NCBI RefSeq assembly: GCF_020921035.1
Contig: NC_063151.1
Coordinates: 21,830,934 to 21,894,933 of the forward strand
Length of the DNA: 64,000 nt
Direction of reading: 5' to 3'
Source: Rhodamnia argentea
Lineage: Eukaryota; Streptophyta; Magnoliopsida; Myrtales; Myrtaceae
Below the pieces are notes generated by a model. The model ran no database searches, was not told the DNA's origin, and worked only from the letters and a program-made list of their open reading frames with translations. Both the position numbers and the translations under genes were made by a program. Position 1 is the first letter of the stretch; each line of letters begins with the position of its first letter. Below are positions 35,405-47,723 of this stretch, in pieces.

Positions 35405-36330
35405 CTTAGGTTCTGTTTGTTTCGTGGAAAATAACTTTTAAGAAAATATTTTATAAATTTTCCGACGTTCGATTTACAGAAATAAACTAATTAAGAAAAC
35501 CTCTTCCATCAATAGAAAAAAACACCTCCAAAAGCGAGGAAAATGATTTCCTCTTTTAAAAGAGGAAATCATTTTCTCTTCTCTTTCCTCCCTATACAAT
35601 TTCACATTCGTTTTCTTTTTCGATTATTTTTAATCTTTTTTATTTTCTTTTTTCGTGTGCCGGTCGCCGGCCTTAGGCTCCATTCGTTTTGCAAAAAAAT
35701 GTAATGTTTCTAAAGATATTTTCTCGAAAGTTATTTTCTAGGAAAATGACAATACTTTTCCAGTTTTTTGCTAATTTTTGAAAAAGACCTAGAAAATATC
35801 TCCTGTCATTTGGTATGAAAAGTTGGATTTGATTTTCCTATGTGAACTTTTCTAATACTTAGTTTTTATTTCTTTTATTCAAAAAAATTTCAATTTGTTA
35901 TTTTCCTATTTGTCTTTTTGCATTTTACTTTTTTTCTATTCTCTCTGCAGGCAATGGAAGGCGTCGAGCTCGAGCCTTACCGGTCTCAAGCGAGGCTCCA
36001 CCTTGACAGATTCGGCGAGTCTCGAGCTCGCTAGCCAATGTCATGGTCGGTCGCTAGGTCGCCAGCGATCGCCGAGGCCCGCGGCCGGCAAAGGAAGAAG
36101 GAGGAAGAAGGAGAAAGGAAAAGAAAAAAAATAAAAAGAAAGGAATATAAAGGAATCCACGGAGGAAAGATGATGAAAATAATTTCCTCTTTTCAAAAAG
36201 AGAAAATCATTTTCCTCACTTTTGAAGGCATTTTTTTCCTTGACAAAAAATGTTATTCTTGATGCATTTATTTTTCATGAACTAAACATTGAAAAATTCA
36301 TAAAATATTTTCCATCAACCAGGTTTTCCT
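35405..36330. mobile_element. Fold-back element with GGAAAA-type ends
   Basis: The left end has TGTTTGTTTCGTGGAAAATAA and the right end, reversed, has GTTTAGTTCATGAAAAATAAA. Phrases such as AAGAGGAAATCATTTTCTC (35560) face GGAAATCATT-type phrases near 36180-36220. The middle (35650-36100) is GC-rich, with GGTCGCCGGCC and CGATCGCCGAGGCC. It has no coding capacity. Confidence 0.5.
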
Positions 36331-37396
36331 ATCAAAGCTTAAATTCATGAAAATGATTTCTTCTTTAAGAAATTGGAAAACATTATTCATGCTTGGACCT
36401 GAAATTCTATGCTTGGTCATGGGAACCCAACGCTCCTCTCAACCTCTTGGCAGCGGGGCCGAGTCGCTAGCACCTAGTGTCTGATTCATTGAGATAGGGC
36501 TTGAGACTTTGGTGCCTTGGCCCGCACTAGACCGTGCTCGAGACATTGGTCGCCACTAGTGGGTCCATCGAGGTTCGGCCCGTAACACTAGTGCCCGTGC
36601 TTGGGATGCCAAGCCTAATAATATCGACGTCGAACCCCAGGTCCTTGGCGCCTTTGCCCGGATCCATCGTGGCCAAATTTTGTTTGAATCATTTAGTTTT
36701 TAATAGTTTCTTTTTCGTTTTTTTTCTTATCTCATTTATTTCTTTTCCTTTTTTCCTCCTTCCTTCACTGGCCACGGGGCCTTGGCACCGGGCGGCAGCT
36801 TGGCAACCGGCCATAGACACGGGAGAAGCCGGTGAGCTCAAGCTCGCCTGTGGCAATCGTTGGCAAGTCGTGGCGGAGGGAAAAGAAAAAAGAAAATTTT
36901 CTAAAATTTTGACCATTTATAAATTACAAATTGTTAAGATTAGTCCCGACCGTACGACGTAGAACGACCAGCGTCTACGTCATCAATTTTAGGAACAAAC
37001 AGTAACGCGAAAAATCAAATTAGATTTTCCACGCAGCCTATGCAGGCTCTAGCTCTATGATGGATTGATATGGCCTACAAATTATGCAATGGCTTTCCTC
37101 GTAGTGTTGAAAAATAGTGAGGAAAAGAAACGGAAAACATTAGTAGGAGGGAAGTTACTCATGCACGAACTTTGACACGAAAGAAAACCCAAACAATTTC
37201 TAAAAACTTCCCTCATTCTCTAGCCGAGCAACAACTTCGGCTCTACAAGAACTATTGCAATGCCTGACTTAAGACTTCTATTGTAAAGACTACACAACTA
37301 AACCAAGTCCCTTAGCTCTATAATTTCTACAACAAAACAGGCAGCGATTGCTAAATAAAGAGAGAGAGAGAGCTGTGGCAAAACTGAGACTCTCCT
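36331..37396. other. Spacer and 3' flank of the J-like gene
   Basis: It contains a worn GC-rich part (36420-36880) that resembles the cores of other repeats in the window, then the probable 3' untranslated region of the J-like gene with a short GA run at 37360-37373. Confidence 0.4.
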
Positions 37397-38941
37397 TCAG
37401 ACCGACCCTTCCAAAACGCCGACGACCTCGGCTCGCTGGTCGTCGGTTAAGTCCGTCGGGAACTCCACTAGGAAAACAACCTTCAAGTTGCCTCGCCGGC
37501 CTTGCTCCTTCGACACGGGCATGCCTTGCCCCATGATGACCTTCTCAAAACCCGGGTACACGATCTCGTCCACCATGAGATCCAGGCTCTCGCCGCCCAA
37601 CAGAGGGACCGAGAGGTCGCACCCGGTCAGGGCCTTCACCAGCGGGATCTCGATCGCCAATTCCAAGTCGTCGCCTTCTCTTCGGAACAGGCCGTGCTTT
37701 TTCTCCGCGATGACGAAGGTTATGTCGGCCGGTTGGACCCCGGGCCGCTCGTTCCCCATGCCTTGGAATGTTATTTTGGTCCCTCTTTTCCATCCCGCCT
37801 TCACTTTTATCGTGAGCAGTTCTTCTTCTTGAATTATTTGCCTGCAAATAATAACCAACAATTCATCGTGTGATAAAAATTACACCTTGCTGTCTTTAAG
37901 GTAACATTGGGTCTTGCTAAACAAACTATGTTCATTAAGAATTTTTCAGTTGTCTTCGTGAAAAAATTCCCCAAACAAAAGAATTATACACTGAGAAAAA
38001 TATCGAGAACATACCCAGTATTCGTAAGGACGTCTCTCGTCACCTTGATCTTCTTCATGCAACCGTAGCACAACTCCTCCAGGGTGCACTCCAAGGTCCT
38101 CTCGATCGCCGGAGGTTTCAGCATCCCGGTCGAGTTGGAGAACATGATTGGTGTGGAGCTCATCCGGCTCGAGCTCCTCGAGAGCGAGGTCAGGACGAAC
38201 GTCGCGGAATCGGTGCTCCTCCGGCTCACGCTCCTGAAGGGAGAGGAGGAGCGCGTCGCCGGCGGTTGGCTCCTCCGGCTCGCGCTTCTCGAGAGCGGGG
38301 ACGGCACGGAGGCGAAGCAGTTCTCTCTCCGGTGCCCGAAGCATCCTCCCCTAGGGCTCTTCGGCTCCTCGTCGTGGATGCCGTTCCGGTGACTATATCT
38401 GTAGCTGTGGATTCCATTCATGTTACCTTCTTGTAGATGGATGGAACCAAGTACCTGGGATTCATAGCCGCTACATGTCAAAGAGAATTCTAATGGACTG
38501 CCTAACGAGATCATTCTTTCCGATCATCACAAATTGTTTAAACAACAATTATCATGTTCATATCCGTATCCATTTTTCATGTAGTAATTTTACTCAGAAT
38601 CTATCCTTATACCACGTAATATCGATCTTTGCCTAGCGAGCACATAACTCGTGTATCGCGACATCAATTCGGATCCTGTGACAAAAAACACGAGAACGAA
38701 AGCGCACCTCGTCGTGCTGTCTAAGGGATGCGGAGGTCGGATTCGCTCTGATGACGCGGCTCGGGGGCGGATCTGCGGAGGCGGCGGCTTCGACGGCCTT
38801 GGGCTCGTGTCCAGCTGCGATCCGGCTGGGAGATGAGCGCTTATCGGGACTCCATTTGGCTCTGAGGCATTTGTAGGCTCTGGAGATGTCCGGAATGCAG
38901 CCGAGTTTCGGTATGCGGACGGCGTCCGAATGATCAACCAT
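37397..38941 (-). CDS. J-like Hsp40 protein with class B C-terminal domains
   Basis: Three exons (38941-38708, 38454-38015, 37841-37397) join in frame to 372 residues. The N-terminus has a helix II-like piece (ISRAYKCLRAKW) followed by SPDK at 31-34 in place of HPDK, and no helix III can be recognised after it. A Ser/Arg-rich linker (about residues 95-190) follows, with no G/F region and no zinc finger. The last about 170 residues are the two beta-sandwich client-binding domains of class B DnaJ proteins, with LEELCYGCMKKIKVTR, AGWKRGTKITFQGMGNE and GGESLDLMVDEIVYPG. Known J proteins need HPD to stimulate Hsp70, so this one probably cannot, and may hold clients only. The start MVDHSD was chosen over an upstream non-ATG extension because it resembles related plant proteins. 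Exon 1 could alternatively be mis-joined. Confidence 0.85.
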
Positions 38942-39742
38942 GAGAGAGGGAAGAGAGCATGCAAAAGGATTGCGAGGCCAAGCATACGCGAGCCGGAATA
39001 AGAGGCCTTTGTTTAGCAAAATCCGTTGAAGAAAGACGAGAGAAGGTCGTTCTCCTCGATATTTTCATATCAGCTTTTTCCCCAAAAAAAAAAAATATAA
39101 GTATAAAGAAAACGAATATTCAATCATTTTTTTCATCACCTGAAATCGGAAAAATTATCAAAAAAAAGTCTAAATCTGTTGCAATTGAGCCATTGACTGG
39201 ATGGACTTAATTGGAATAACCGTAAAAAATTTAGGACTGAATCGATAATGATTTTCTTTTTTTGGTATGAGGAAAAAAAATTTAGGATTGAATTGGCACG
39301 ATTGAAAAGTACTTTTTTGGTAATTTTTCTGTCGAAATCCCTCCATTATTTTTATTTAAAATAAGGGTTGACGCCAAGGCATGGGAAATTTAATACAAGT
39401 TAGATTTATCTTGTGATAAATTATGTAGCAATCAAATATGATGACCTGAGATTAGATTGATTTGGTTGAGATATGGGGGGAATTACCCAATGTACATATG
39501 CCAGTTCAGTGCCAAAGTTTTTATTTTGCCGATCTAGTGCTGAATCTTTGTATAGAATTCCAAATGTTGTCCTTCCAAATTTTTTATTTATGGAGATGAC
39601 TTATGTCGTCTAGTATTGACAGTTACTCAAGAGGCCCTTTGTAATCTATCGTAGCCGAGCAGCGAGAGAGCAAAAGGCATTTTGCGAGGTAGAAGATGCT
39701 ATTTGCTATTGTAACGGTGTAGTATGATAATTGAATTAGTAT
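38942..39742. other. Spacer upstream of the J-like gene
   Basis: The first 100 to 200 bases are the promoter side of the J-like gene, with no clear box. At 39140-39345 there is a pair of arms of the palindromic family (TTATCAAAAAAAAGTCTAAA and GATTGAATTGGCACGATTG) without a GC core. Confidence 0.4.
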
Positions 39743-40030
39743 AGGGGTGAGAAAAAAATCGAGATTCATCCGAATCGGACCGGACCGCACCCAATCGGCT
39801 CATTTTGGGTGGTTCCCACCAAGTACCAATCTCGAGCCGGCGGATACTGGTTCGGTTACCGATTCTAGGTGGAAACCACCCACTTGGACCAACAAGATCA
39901 TGTCAACATGGATCTTTAACTCACTTTTTAATCCGTTTTTATTCGTTTGGATCAAATATGGGTTCAACAAATTTTAAAAATAAGTTAAATATGGGTTTTA
40001 ACCCGACCCATTTTCGATTCGTGACCTATA
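39743..40030. mobile_element. hAT-like element fragment
   Basis: It starts TAGGGGTGAGAAAAAAATCG, as in other plant hAT-like repeats, and has internal phrases GGTGGTTCCCACC and GGTGGAAACCACC. The right end is not clear. Confidence 0.35.
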
Positions 40031-41489
40031 ATTTCGCAATGTCACTTTTATTTACTTGTAAATCACCACCCCCCGCCGCCGCCTGCCCTTCGTTGCCGCT
40101 TGCCTGCAACTTGTAAGCGAGGCGGTCTTTCGTGTTCTATGAGTCCGATTTGATATGTTTCTTTCTTCTCGTGTTCTTTTGAATCATAGGTATCAATGTT
40201 CATTTTTCTGTTCGATAGGAAGCTTGAGGTCGAGCAACGAAATCAAATCACTCCCGGAAGGGCCAGAACTGGAATCGCTTCCTCTGGTGAGAGGCCATCT
40301 CTCTCTCTCTCTGTGACTTGTATTCTGATGATGACGATGATGATGATGCGCAGGATGGTGGACAGTCGATGGAAGGACGAGGGACGACTTACGAAGTGAA
40401 GGGAAGGATGGAGATGGAGATCAGCGACTATCCAGGAGCAGGCAATAAATCCTCGTCACGATCCACCCCCATTGCCTACAACTGCAACCCCTTGACGTTA
40501 TAATGCAACCTACCATCCATTTGCCCCCGGCGCCACCTCCTCCCCGCCCACCGCCGGTGGTAGATGGTGAGCGAAACAAATTTTCCTCTTTTTTTTTAAT
40601 TTTATAAAATCAATATTTCATGATTTAATTAAATATATAAGTATGTAAATTATAAAGGTTAGATCGGGTAAGGGTTGGGTTGGTTGTGAGTCATAAAATT
40701 TGTATTGTGTGAAAAATTGGTCAAAGCACGTTAAATGGATCAATATGGATTGGATTATGATCCGACTTAAATACGATCTGACCCACCTGTTTGACATACA
40801 CACATATTATTTTAGTTATTTCTCTCAATCACGTCACTTTCCAGTGCAACTCACCCATGCACGTGACACCATCCCAAAAGCAAATTTATCTTGTTGGATG
40901 ATTTTGTTCCATGTATTTGGGTTTGGTCTTAGAGGCGATTTAACTTCTCACTACAAAAATACAGGTTGTGCCTCCGCAATTTTACTTCTCATTTCGAAAT
41001 AGAGGTAATTTTTTCTATGAATTTGTCGAACAAATTAGCAAGTGCACCACCAACGCATATGCCATCTCTTTATCTCATTACAATGACTTCATCGGTCCAC
41101 TCGTGTACAATCTTTTTCAATTGATGCTGGTGCTCAGTAGTCAGTAGGATCGGTTCCATGGACCCACGTAGGAACTTGATTATACTTTTTAAAAGTTTTA
41201 GGCTCAATTATATTTTCGTGATAAGTTTTAGGACTTTCGGCGCATTTATTCCTAATTGTACTTGTTCCTAAATGAAACTAAGACAGGAAAGTGACTACTA
41301 ATGAATTTGCACTGAAAAAGATGGTTAGAGGTAGTAATTCATTCTTGATTCTAGACTTAATTGGTGTTTAAAGGTAGTTTAATTAAATTAATTTGTATAC
41401 GATGTTTTTTTTGCCCAAAAGAAAAAGAAAGAGAAAGAGAAGGGAAAATATGGAAATGACAGAAAATCAGAGAAACCCCACGAAATTTC
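40031..41489. other. Spacer upstream of RFC3
   Basis: No gene is seen. There is a C-rich patch at 40067-40110 and a GAT-type microsatellite at 40326-40350. Small open frames at 40196-40503 share no recognisable domain. Confidence 0.4.
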
Positions 41490-41497
41490 ATTGGCGC
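41490..41497 (+). promoter_or_regulatory. E2F-type site before RFC3
   Basis: ATTGGCGC fits the plant E2F consensus WTTSSCSS and is part of the palindrome TGGCGCCA. It lies 124 bases upstream of the RFC3 ATG. E2F factors are known to drive DNA-replication genes at the G1/S transition. Confidence 0.65.
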
Positions 41498-41620
41498 CAT
41501 TTCAACTCTGGAGCCTGGACATTGGGTCTGAGAAAAACCTTCCCTCCTCAGTCCCTTCAGTAGCCTCATCGAAAGACCAGCGAACGCCCCCACTTGACCC
41601 GACCGGTAAGAACCTGAAGA

Positions 41621-41828
41621 ATGACGACGGAGGTGGTCTCTCTCATGGACATCGACGGCGACGAAGAAAACAACAACCACGACCACCCTCCGAAGTCGGA
41701 CAAGGGCAAAAGCGTCGTCGTCTCCGGCACTTCACCGGATGGCAAGGCCACGCCGTGGGTCGAGAAGTACCGACCTCAGTCGCTCGCCGATGTCGCCGCT
41801 CATCGCGACATTGTGGACACCAGTGCGT

Positions 41829-41866
<38 letters not shown>

Positions 41867-44800
41867 GTTCCTTCTGTTCTCGACTGCGGTTTATTTCCGG
41901 TTTCGCTCTGATTTTCCCCTTTGTTTCTGAAAAAACGCTGGAGAAAGAGGAAAAAAAATTAGTCTTCTTTCATCCCTATTTGAGGGGTTTGGTCAATTCG
42001 GTTTTCGTTGTATTGGTTCATTCATATCCTGTTCGGTGTTAGGGTAAAGTTGGTGTCTAATTAGGGAATTTCGACTTGAGCTCTTTAATATGATGCGTTC
42101 TATGTGATTTGGAGTCTTAATTCTTTAGTTTTGAGATTTCACTTGTTCTTATATGGGGTGTTGGATGTTTCGAGCAGTTGATAGGTTGACGAGTGAGAAC
42201 AGGTTGCCACATCTATTGCTGTATGGCCCTCCTGGCACGGGCAAAACCTCGACCATACTGGCAGTGGCTCGCAAGCTTTATGGAGCACAGTATCACAATA
42301 TGATCTTGGAGTTGAATGCATCTGATGACAGAGGCATCGATGTTGTGCGGCAGCAGATTCAAGACTTTGCTAGCACTCAGAGCTTCTCATTTGGGTAACT
42401 ATGAATTTCGATTTGCTGCTACAACCTGTACTCTTCGAGATAACTAGTTTAATTACTGGCTTTTTGGCCCCTTGGAACTGTGGTCGGTACTCTTCCTCAC
42501 ATGTAGAAAAAATTCACTCACTTGTGATTTTGAACTTTTTTCATCTTTATCTATTCCTAGAGTCAGGAAATGATCTTTTGTTTGCAGTACCTTTAACATT
42601 TCACTTCATTTAGATCTCTTATATACTTGTGCATGTTCCTGCACTCTGCCTTATCATGCTGTCATAAGTTCAAGCTGGCATCTTTGGAGCACCATTATTA
42701 GAGAAACAGTGGCACATCAACTCAATATTCCCAACTGCTGAAGAGTAAGACTTTGGATCTTGAGGACTTGTATGGATGTGTTGATGCTCTCTATGTAGCA
42801 TTTCAGTGTAAGTTGTGAAAGTTTGCACAACTGTGAACCAGTTGTTTTTATGAACCAAGTAGTTCCCTAATCACGCTTAAAATAAGTAGGTCTGAAGCAA
42901 ATATATTGCGCTGCATTTTGTTGAGTTGGTGCTGGCAGACAAATGAAGTGCCAAGAGATGCCTATGAGAAAAATGACTGGGAGGATGCGAGTTGTGTATC
43001 GAAGGTGGAAAGAAGAAGCAGATATCTAACTTTGGAGTGCTGCATTATTGTATCAGCTTTGTAATATGAACTGCAATAGGCGAAGTTGAACCCTAAGATG
43101 TCTGCAGGTATGCAAGTATGCTATGAAAGGGTATTGTGTCATATTGTGAGCTGGGAAAAAGTGAAGGCAGTATGAAGAAAAACTTGCGTGAACAGAAGAA
43201 TGAAAGAACTTGCTCGAGATGGTTTCCCTCTTTCCAAAGATAGATGAGTGCCATTGGTAGAAAAAATAACCTGGAGTTGATGTGAGGCCCTTCGAAAAAC
43301 AAAAGTTAGACATTTCTGGCTAGAATGCAGACTTACTGATGACTTTTCTGAGGTTTTGGAGAGTGTTGGTGCGGATATGGTGTACATGACAGTTAACGGT
43401 TATTGCATCCGCATCTAACTTTACCAAAGTTGCAGAAAAGCTCTGTTCAAGTGAGATCAATGAGGCTGAGGCTGAGCTGATGTCGGAAATTAGTTTCTAT
43501 TGCTTGCAGCCGGGATCTTGGAGCTTATACTCTTAACACTAGAGCCCAAGAGTGTGACTGTGAATTAGAGTCTATTTGTTGTTTGGCTTAGTTTTTATTC
43601 ATTTTTCAAAGAAAGCACTTATATGTTCTTTGTTGCCAGAGATGGCTTAGAACTATGTATTGCAACTGCAGTCTTCATTCTAGTTTGTGGAGCATAATAA
43701 TATGTTTGCTCTTCTGAACTCTTTCACTACTGAATGACCCAGTTGCTTTGAAGTTCCTGACTGTCTTTGTAAAGTCCTTGTCTAGAATCTAGACAAAGAC
43801 AACTCAGGTGTTATGTTCCAGTACCAATTGCATATGCTTTGCTTGATCATTTGTCCTGGCATTGTTTCAAGTTTGTTCTCGAGACTACTACCTATATCAT
43901 GGTCATCTGATACTCTATGCATGTGTTGGTTAATCTTGCAGTGCTAAGTCCTCTGTGAAGTTGGTGCTGCTGGACGAGGCTGATGCCATGACAAAGGATG
44001 CCCAATTTGCACTGCGCAGAGGTCTGAAGACTATGAGCTGATCATTGCTTCCAACACGAGTGAATTTACAATTTGCATAGTTAACTTGACTTGTTTTGTT
44101 CCCATGTGTAGTGATTGAGAAATACACAAAGCACACTAGGTTTGCTCTGATCTGTAATCATGTCAACAAGATCATTCCAGCTTTACAATCTAGATGTACC
44201 AGATTCAGATTTGCTCCTCTCGATCGCATCTATGTTGCAGATCGACTTAAACATGTCATAGCAGCTGAGGGGTAACTTTGTCTTTGCTCAATTGCCCTTT
44301 TTCTTGCCTTTCACGTGTTCTATGAGACTGTGTAGTAGATATAGGATTTTCAGCCAAAACATTTTCGATTGACTTTTGAAAGCAGATTATTAATGCTATG
44401 GCTTAGCTTAAAGTCCTTCTCCCTTTTTCATATCTTATCTATTCCCTAGAAAGAGTTTTTCATATGAGTGTGTTTCATTGGATGGACTCATTAAATTTTT
44501 CTTAAATGTCCAAGTTATTTTAACTTTTCACTCATGAAGGAAGTCTGCATAAAAAATGCTAAACCGTTCCTTGTGTTCACTGAAAAATGACGATGCATCT
44601 AGGGGATTCATGGATAGGGCCTGTGTGAAAAGAAAACAGCTGATCGATGTGTTGGGGTTTAGGTTAATTACTTCCAAAGCTGAGGCCTTTGATTTATGAC
44701 GATAACTATTCTTTTGATAGGCTTGATGTAACTGAGAGTGGCTTGGAGGCACTTGTACGACTCAGCAACGGTGACATGAGAAAGGCTTTGAACATCCTGC

Positions 44801-47042
44801 AGGTTATAGTCTAGACTTGTCCATGACTTGTGGATTTGCCGTTCAGATATATTTTTCAACATTTAGGAACTTACTGTCTAGAAATGTACTCAGTGGAACA
44901 ATGCATCTGATGGTAGACGCTCATGATTGGTTGTTTTTACCTTGGTTGTTCAAAAGGATAGATTTTTTATACCTTTGCTTGTCACATCCACATTTCAATC
45001 CATGAGGTTGTTTTTGAAAAGCCTTTTTGTGTCCTGTATCTACACAAAGAAACACTCTCAGTTGTTCTGCTTACCTCTCAGTGTGCATGTTATTTTAGTT
45101 GTGCTCGTTTATCTGAACTATCTAGGTTTATCGTCACCTACATTATTCGGGGATGGTTTGATGTTGGACAGTGTTTGGTAGTGAACCCTGCTTCTGTTCT
45201 AATGTTTATGCGGTGAATATTTGCTGCTGTTGTACCTCAAGTTTCAAGTATGAGTAAGCATGTTATATCACTCACTTTGACATAGGTGAATGCAAAAACA
45301 CAAACTGCACCTTTTTTTTTTAAATTTCTTCAACCTCTTTTGCTTGACTTTGGAAAAGCATATATTATGGAATAAGTAATAAATCGCACCTTGTGTCGAC
45401 TGTATGCTTCATGTTATACCAGCTTATGGTTCTGTTGTTCCGCTACCTGCTTTTACAATGCTCTGGCAATGTAAAGCTGATTCCTTGTGGTGATGCGTGA
45501 TGATTGCTGTTGGATTTTTATTTGACATTTCATGTTGTCATCCTTTAAATGTAGCATCATAATGATGCTAAACAAGGAAAGATGACGTTAACTGCTGAAG
45601 TTTTGTTTTGGTGCCTTTCTCCATCGGTGCATCTCTCATGCTTCTGTCCCTGGATAAAAGAAATTTTTGGACCCTTATCTTCTGTGCAGTCGACGCATAT
45701 GGCTTCTCAACAAATAACAGAGGAAGCTGTCTACCTCTGTACTGGAAATCCACTGCCCAAAGACATTGAGCAAATATCTTATTGGCTTCTAAATGAATCT
45801 TTTGCTACGAGTTTGAGACGTAGGTTAATGCCACCTTTGTGTTACATAATACTTGTAGTGGGAATATTTGTTTTTTATCATGTTAACTTATTTTGCTTTT
45901 GGTATCTATGTATAGGAATATCTGATATTAAGACAAGGAAAGGTTTGGCCGTGTTGGACATCGTTAGGGAAGTGACAATGTAAGTTCTGTGTGGCTTTCA
46001 AAGGATATTTTCTCCGCTCTGCCAATGAATCTTGACATCCAGAGGCTTCTTTCTTGTAGGTTTGTATTTAAAATCAAGATGCCATCAGATGTTCGTGTCC
46101 AGTTGATTAATGATTTAGCAGACATTGAGTATGGTTCCCTCATCTTTTGCATCTTATGATTTATGTTTTGGTTGCTACAGGAGTAAAAGATTGGACTTAC
46201 AGGAACATTTACAACAATCAGCATGTAAAAGCATTAAAATTCTTATGGAGCATGTCTCACATGGTGTATATCGATCTTAAACTAATGTAGATAAGCATAA
46301 TCATGATACCATAAACACCAGTTCATTTACACGACCTGTTATAGATTTACAGAAACTGAAGGACAAAGTGTTCCTTAAAGTTGAATAGGGTACTGCTTGT
46401 TCTTTATTCAACCAACTAGTGTTATCTTCTTTGCCTGAATTTCACTGATTTACATTTTGGCAAGCACTTCTGTTGCTCATTTTTATCGAGCATCACATAT
46501 TGTAGTACATTCTACTGCGTCCCAGCCTAAGAGTGTCATGCTTCAGTTGGTAGAGTAGTTTTGTTCTTTTGTATGTCCAATCCTGATAAGCAGTATAGGT
46601 AGCAGCTGTCAGCTGTAGCATCTCATCTATGTTATAGTGCATTGTGGTTGGTTTAATCTGCTATGCTATGGACTGGAGTTAACATGGCATCCATAGAAGG
46701 GAACCACCCGACGGAATCGTGATCCTGTTTAGGCCTTCCAGATTTCCTTCTTTCCATTAGCCAGACGCTTGTGTTACTGAAAATTACAAATTAAAAGCAG
46801 GGAATACGTAAAGATTAATGTCCGACTCTCCTGACGGGTAGATGAAAGCTTATGCTTTGGCGTGCTTCAAATTGCTGGTACATGTGGTTTGGTTCGACAT
46901 TCGCGGTTCATCTCACATCTTTAAAACCCGGCTATACTGCAGGTACAGGTTGAGCTTCGGATGCAACGATAAATTGCAGCTGGGATCGGTCATTGCCTCT
47001 TTCACGCACGCTCGTGCTGCGCTGGTTGCTGCCGTGAAGTAG
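41621..47042 (+). CDS. RFC3: Replication factor C subunit 3 (clamp loader ATPase)
   Basis: This AAA+ subunit of the RFC complex opens and loads the PCNA sliding clamp at primer ends in the nucleus. Nine exons join in frame: 41621-41822, 42178-42394, 43942-44021, 44112-44271, 44721-44802, 45690-45819, 45916-45979, 46060-46128 and 46943-47042, giving 367 residues. The N-terminal 45 residues are acidic and variable, then [10 protein letters not shown] opens the RFC box. Walker A is GPPGTGKTS (84-92), Walker B ends in DEAD (151-154), and the arginine-finger motif SRC is at 193-195. The C-terminal collar ends with [20 protein letters not shown]. All motifs are intact and the wording follows Arabidopsis RFC3 closely. 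Two introns are long (1.55 kb and 0.89 kb) and show no other gene. An E2F-type site lies upstream. Confidence 0.97.
41834..41864. repeat. CT microsatellite in RFC3 intron 1
   Basis: About fifteen CT units begin eleven bases after the first donor site of RFC3. Confidence 0.9.
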
Positions 47043-47723
47043 ATACGCCATAGGTTCAACTCGTTTCCACCCTTGGCCCTACTAACATTTATCAGAGTTC
47101 TATTACCCATGGCATGCAATGTTTAATTGGATCATATCTTGTGGTGCTTTTTGTTCAGTGGAGTAGCTCTCAACAGTAAAAAATATACAAGGATGGTTGC
47201 AAATCGATACTGCACTGGTCCTGAACACACTGCTCTGATACTTTGCTTCTTTCGAAAAATTGGAGCAGCTCACGTCGTACTAAAGATTAAAGTAAATTGT
47301 GTTTCAAAGAGATCTCCATCATCGGTCGTTAGATTCAAATTCTGTCGCCTCGCATTTTCTCTCGAGCCTTGGATTTTGTGCTCATAAGAAGAAACCAAAG
47401 TACTTTTTCTCAGCAGTAGGAAATGACATGACCATCCTGCGTAAGAGATTTTCAATGGGGGAGCGTTCATTCATAAGGGCTAATGATTTTGTATGCACAC
47501 ACGAAACACAAATATACAGACGATCTGCACAAGCTAACGGCTAAATCTGCAGCTACATCCAAGGCCCAAACATCACTGTCCGATCGAACTAATCATCTCC
47601 CGGACTCCGATCAAACTTAATCATCTCCCCGACGCGCCCGCACTGGTGCACTCATGGACTCGCAGTCTCGTGCTACCGCCGCGTCCTCTGCCAATTTGGC
47701 TCGGTACAACCCGTGGTTGGAAT
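47043..47723. other. Convergent 3' region between RFC3 and the NAC gene
   Basis: The two genes converge here, and the 681 bases presumably hold both 3' untranslated regions. Open frames on both strands show no domain. I see no further gene. Confidence 0.5.

Noticed and set aside
41491-42042. Open frame of 183 codons overlapping RFC3 exon 1
   Set aside because: It runs through the RFC3 start, donor site and CT run in another frame; RFC3 explains the region.
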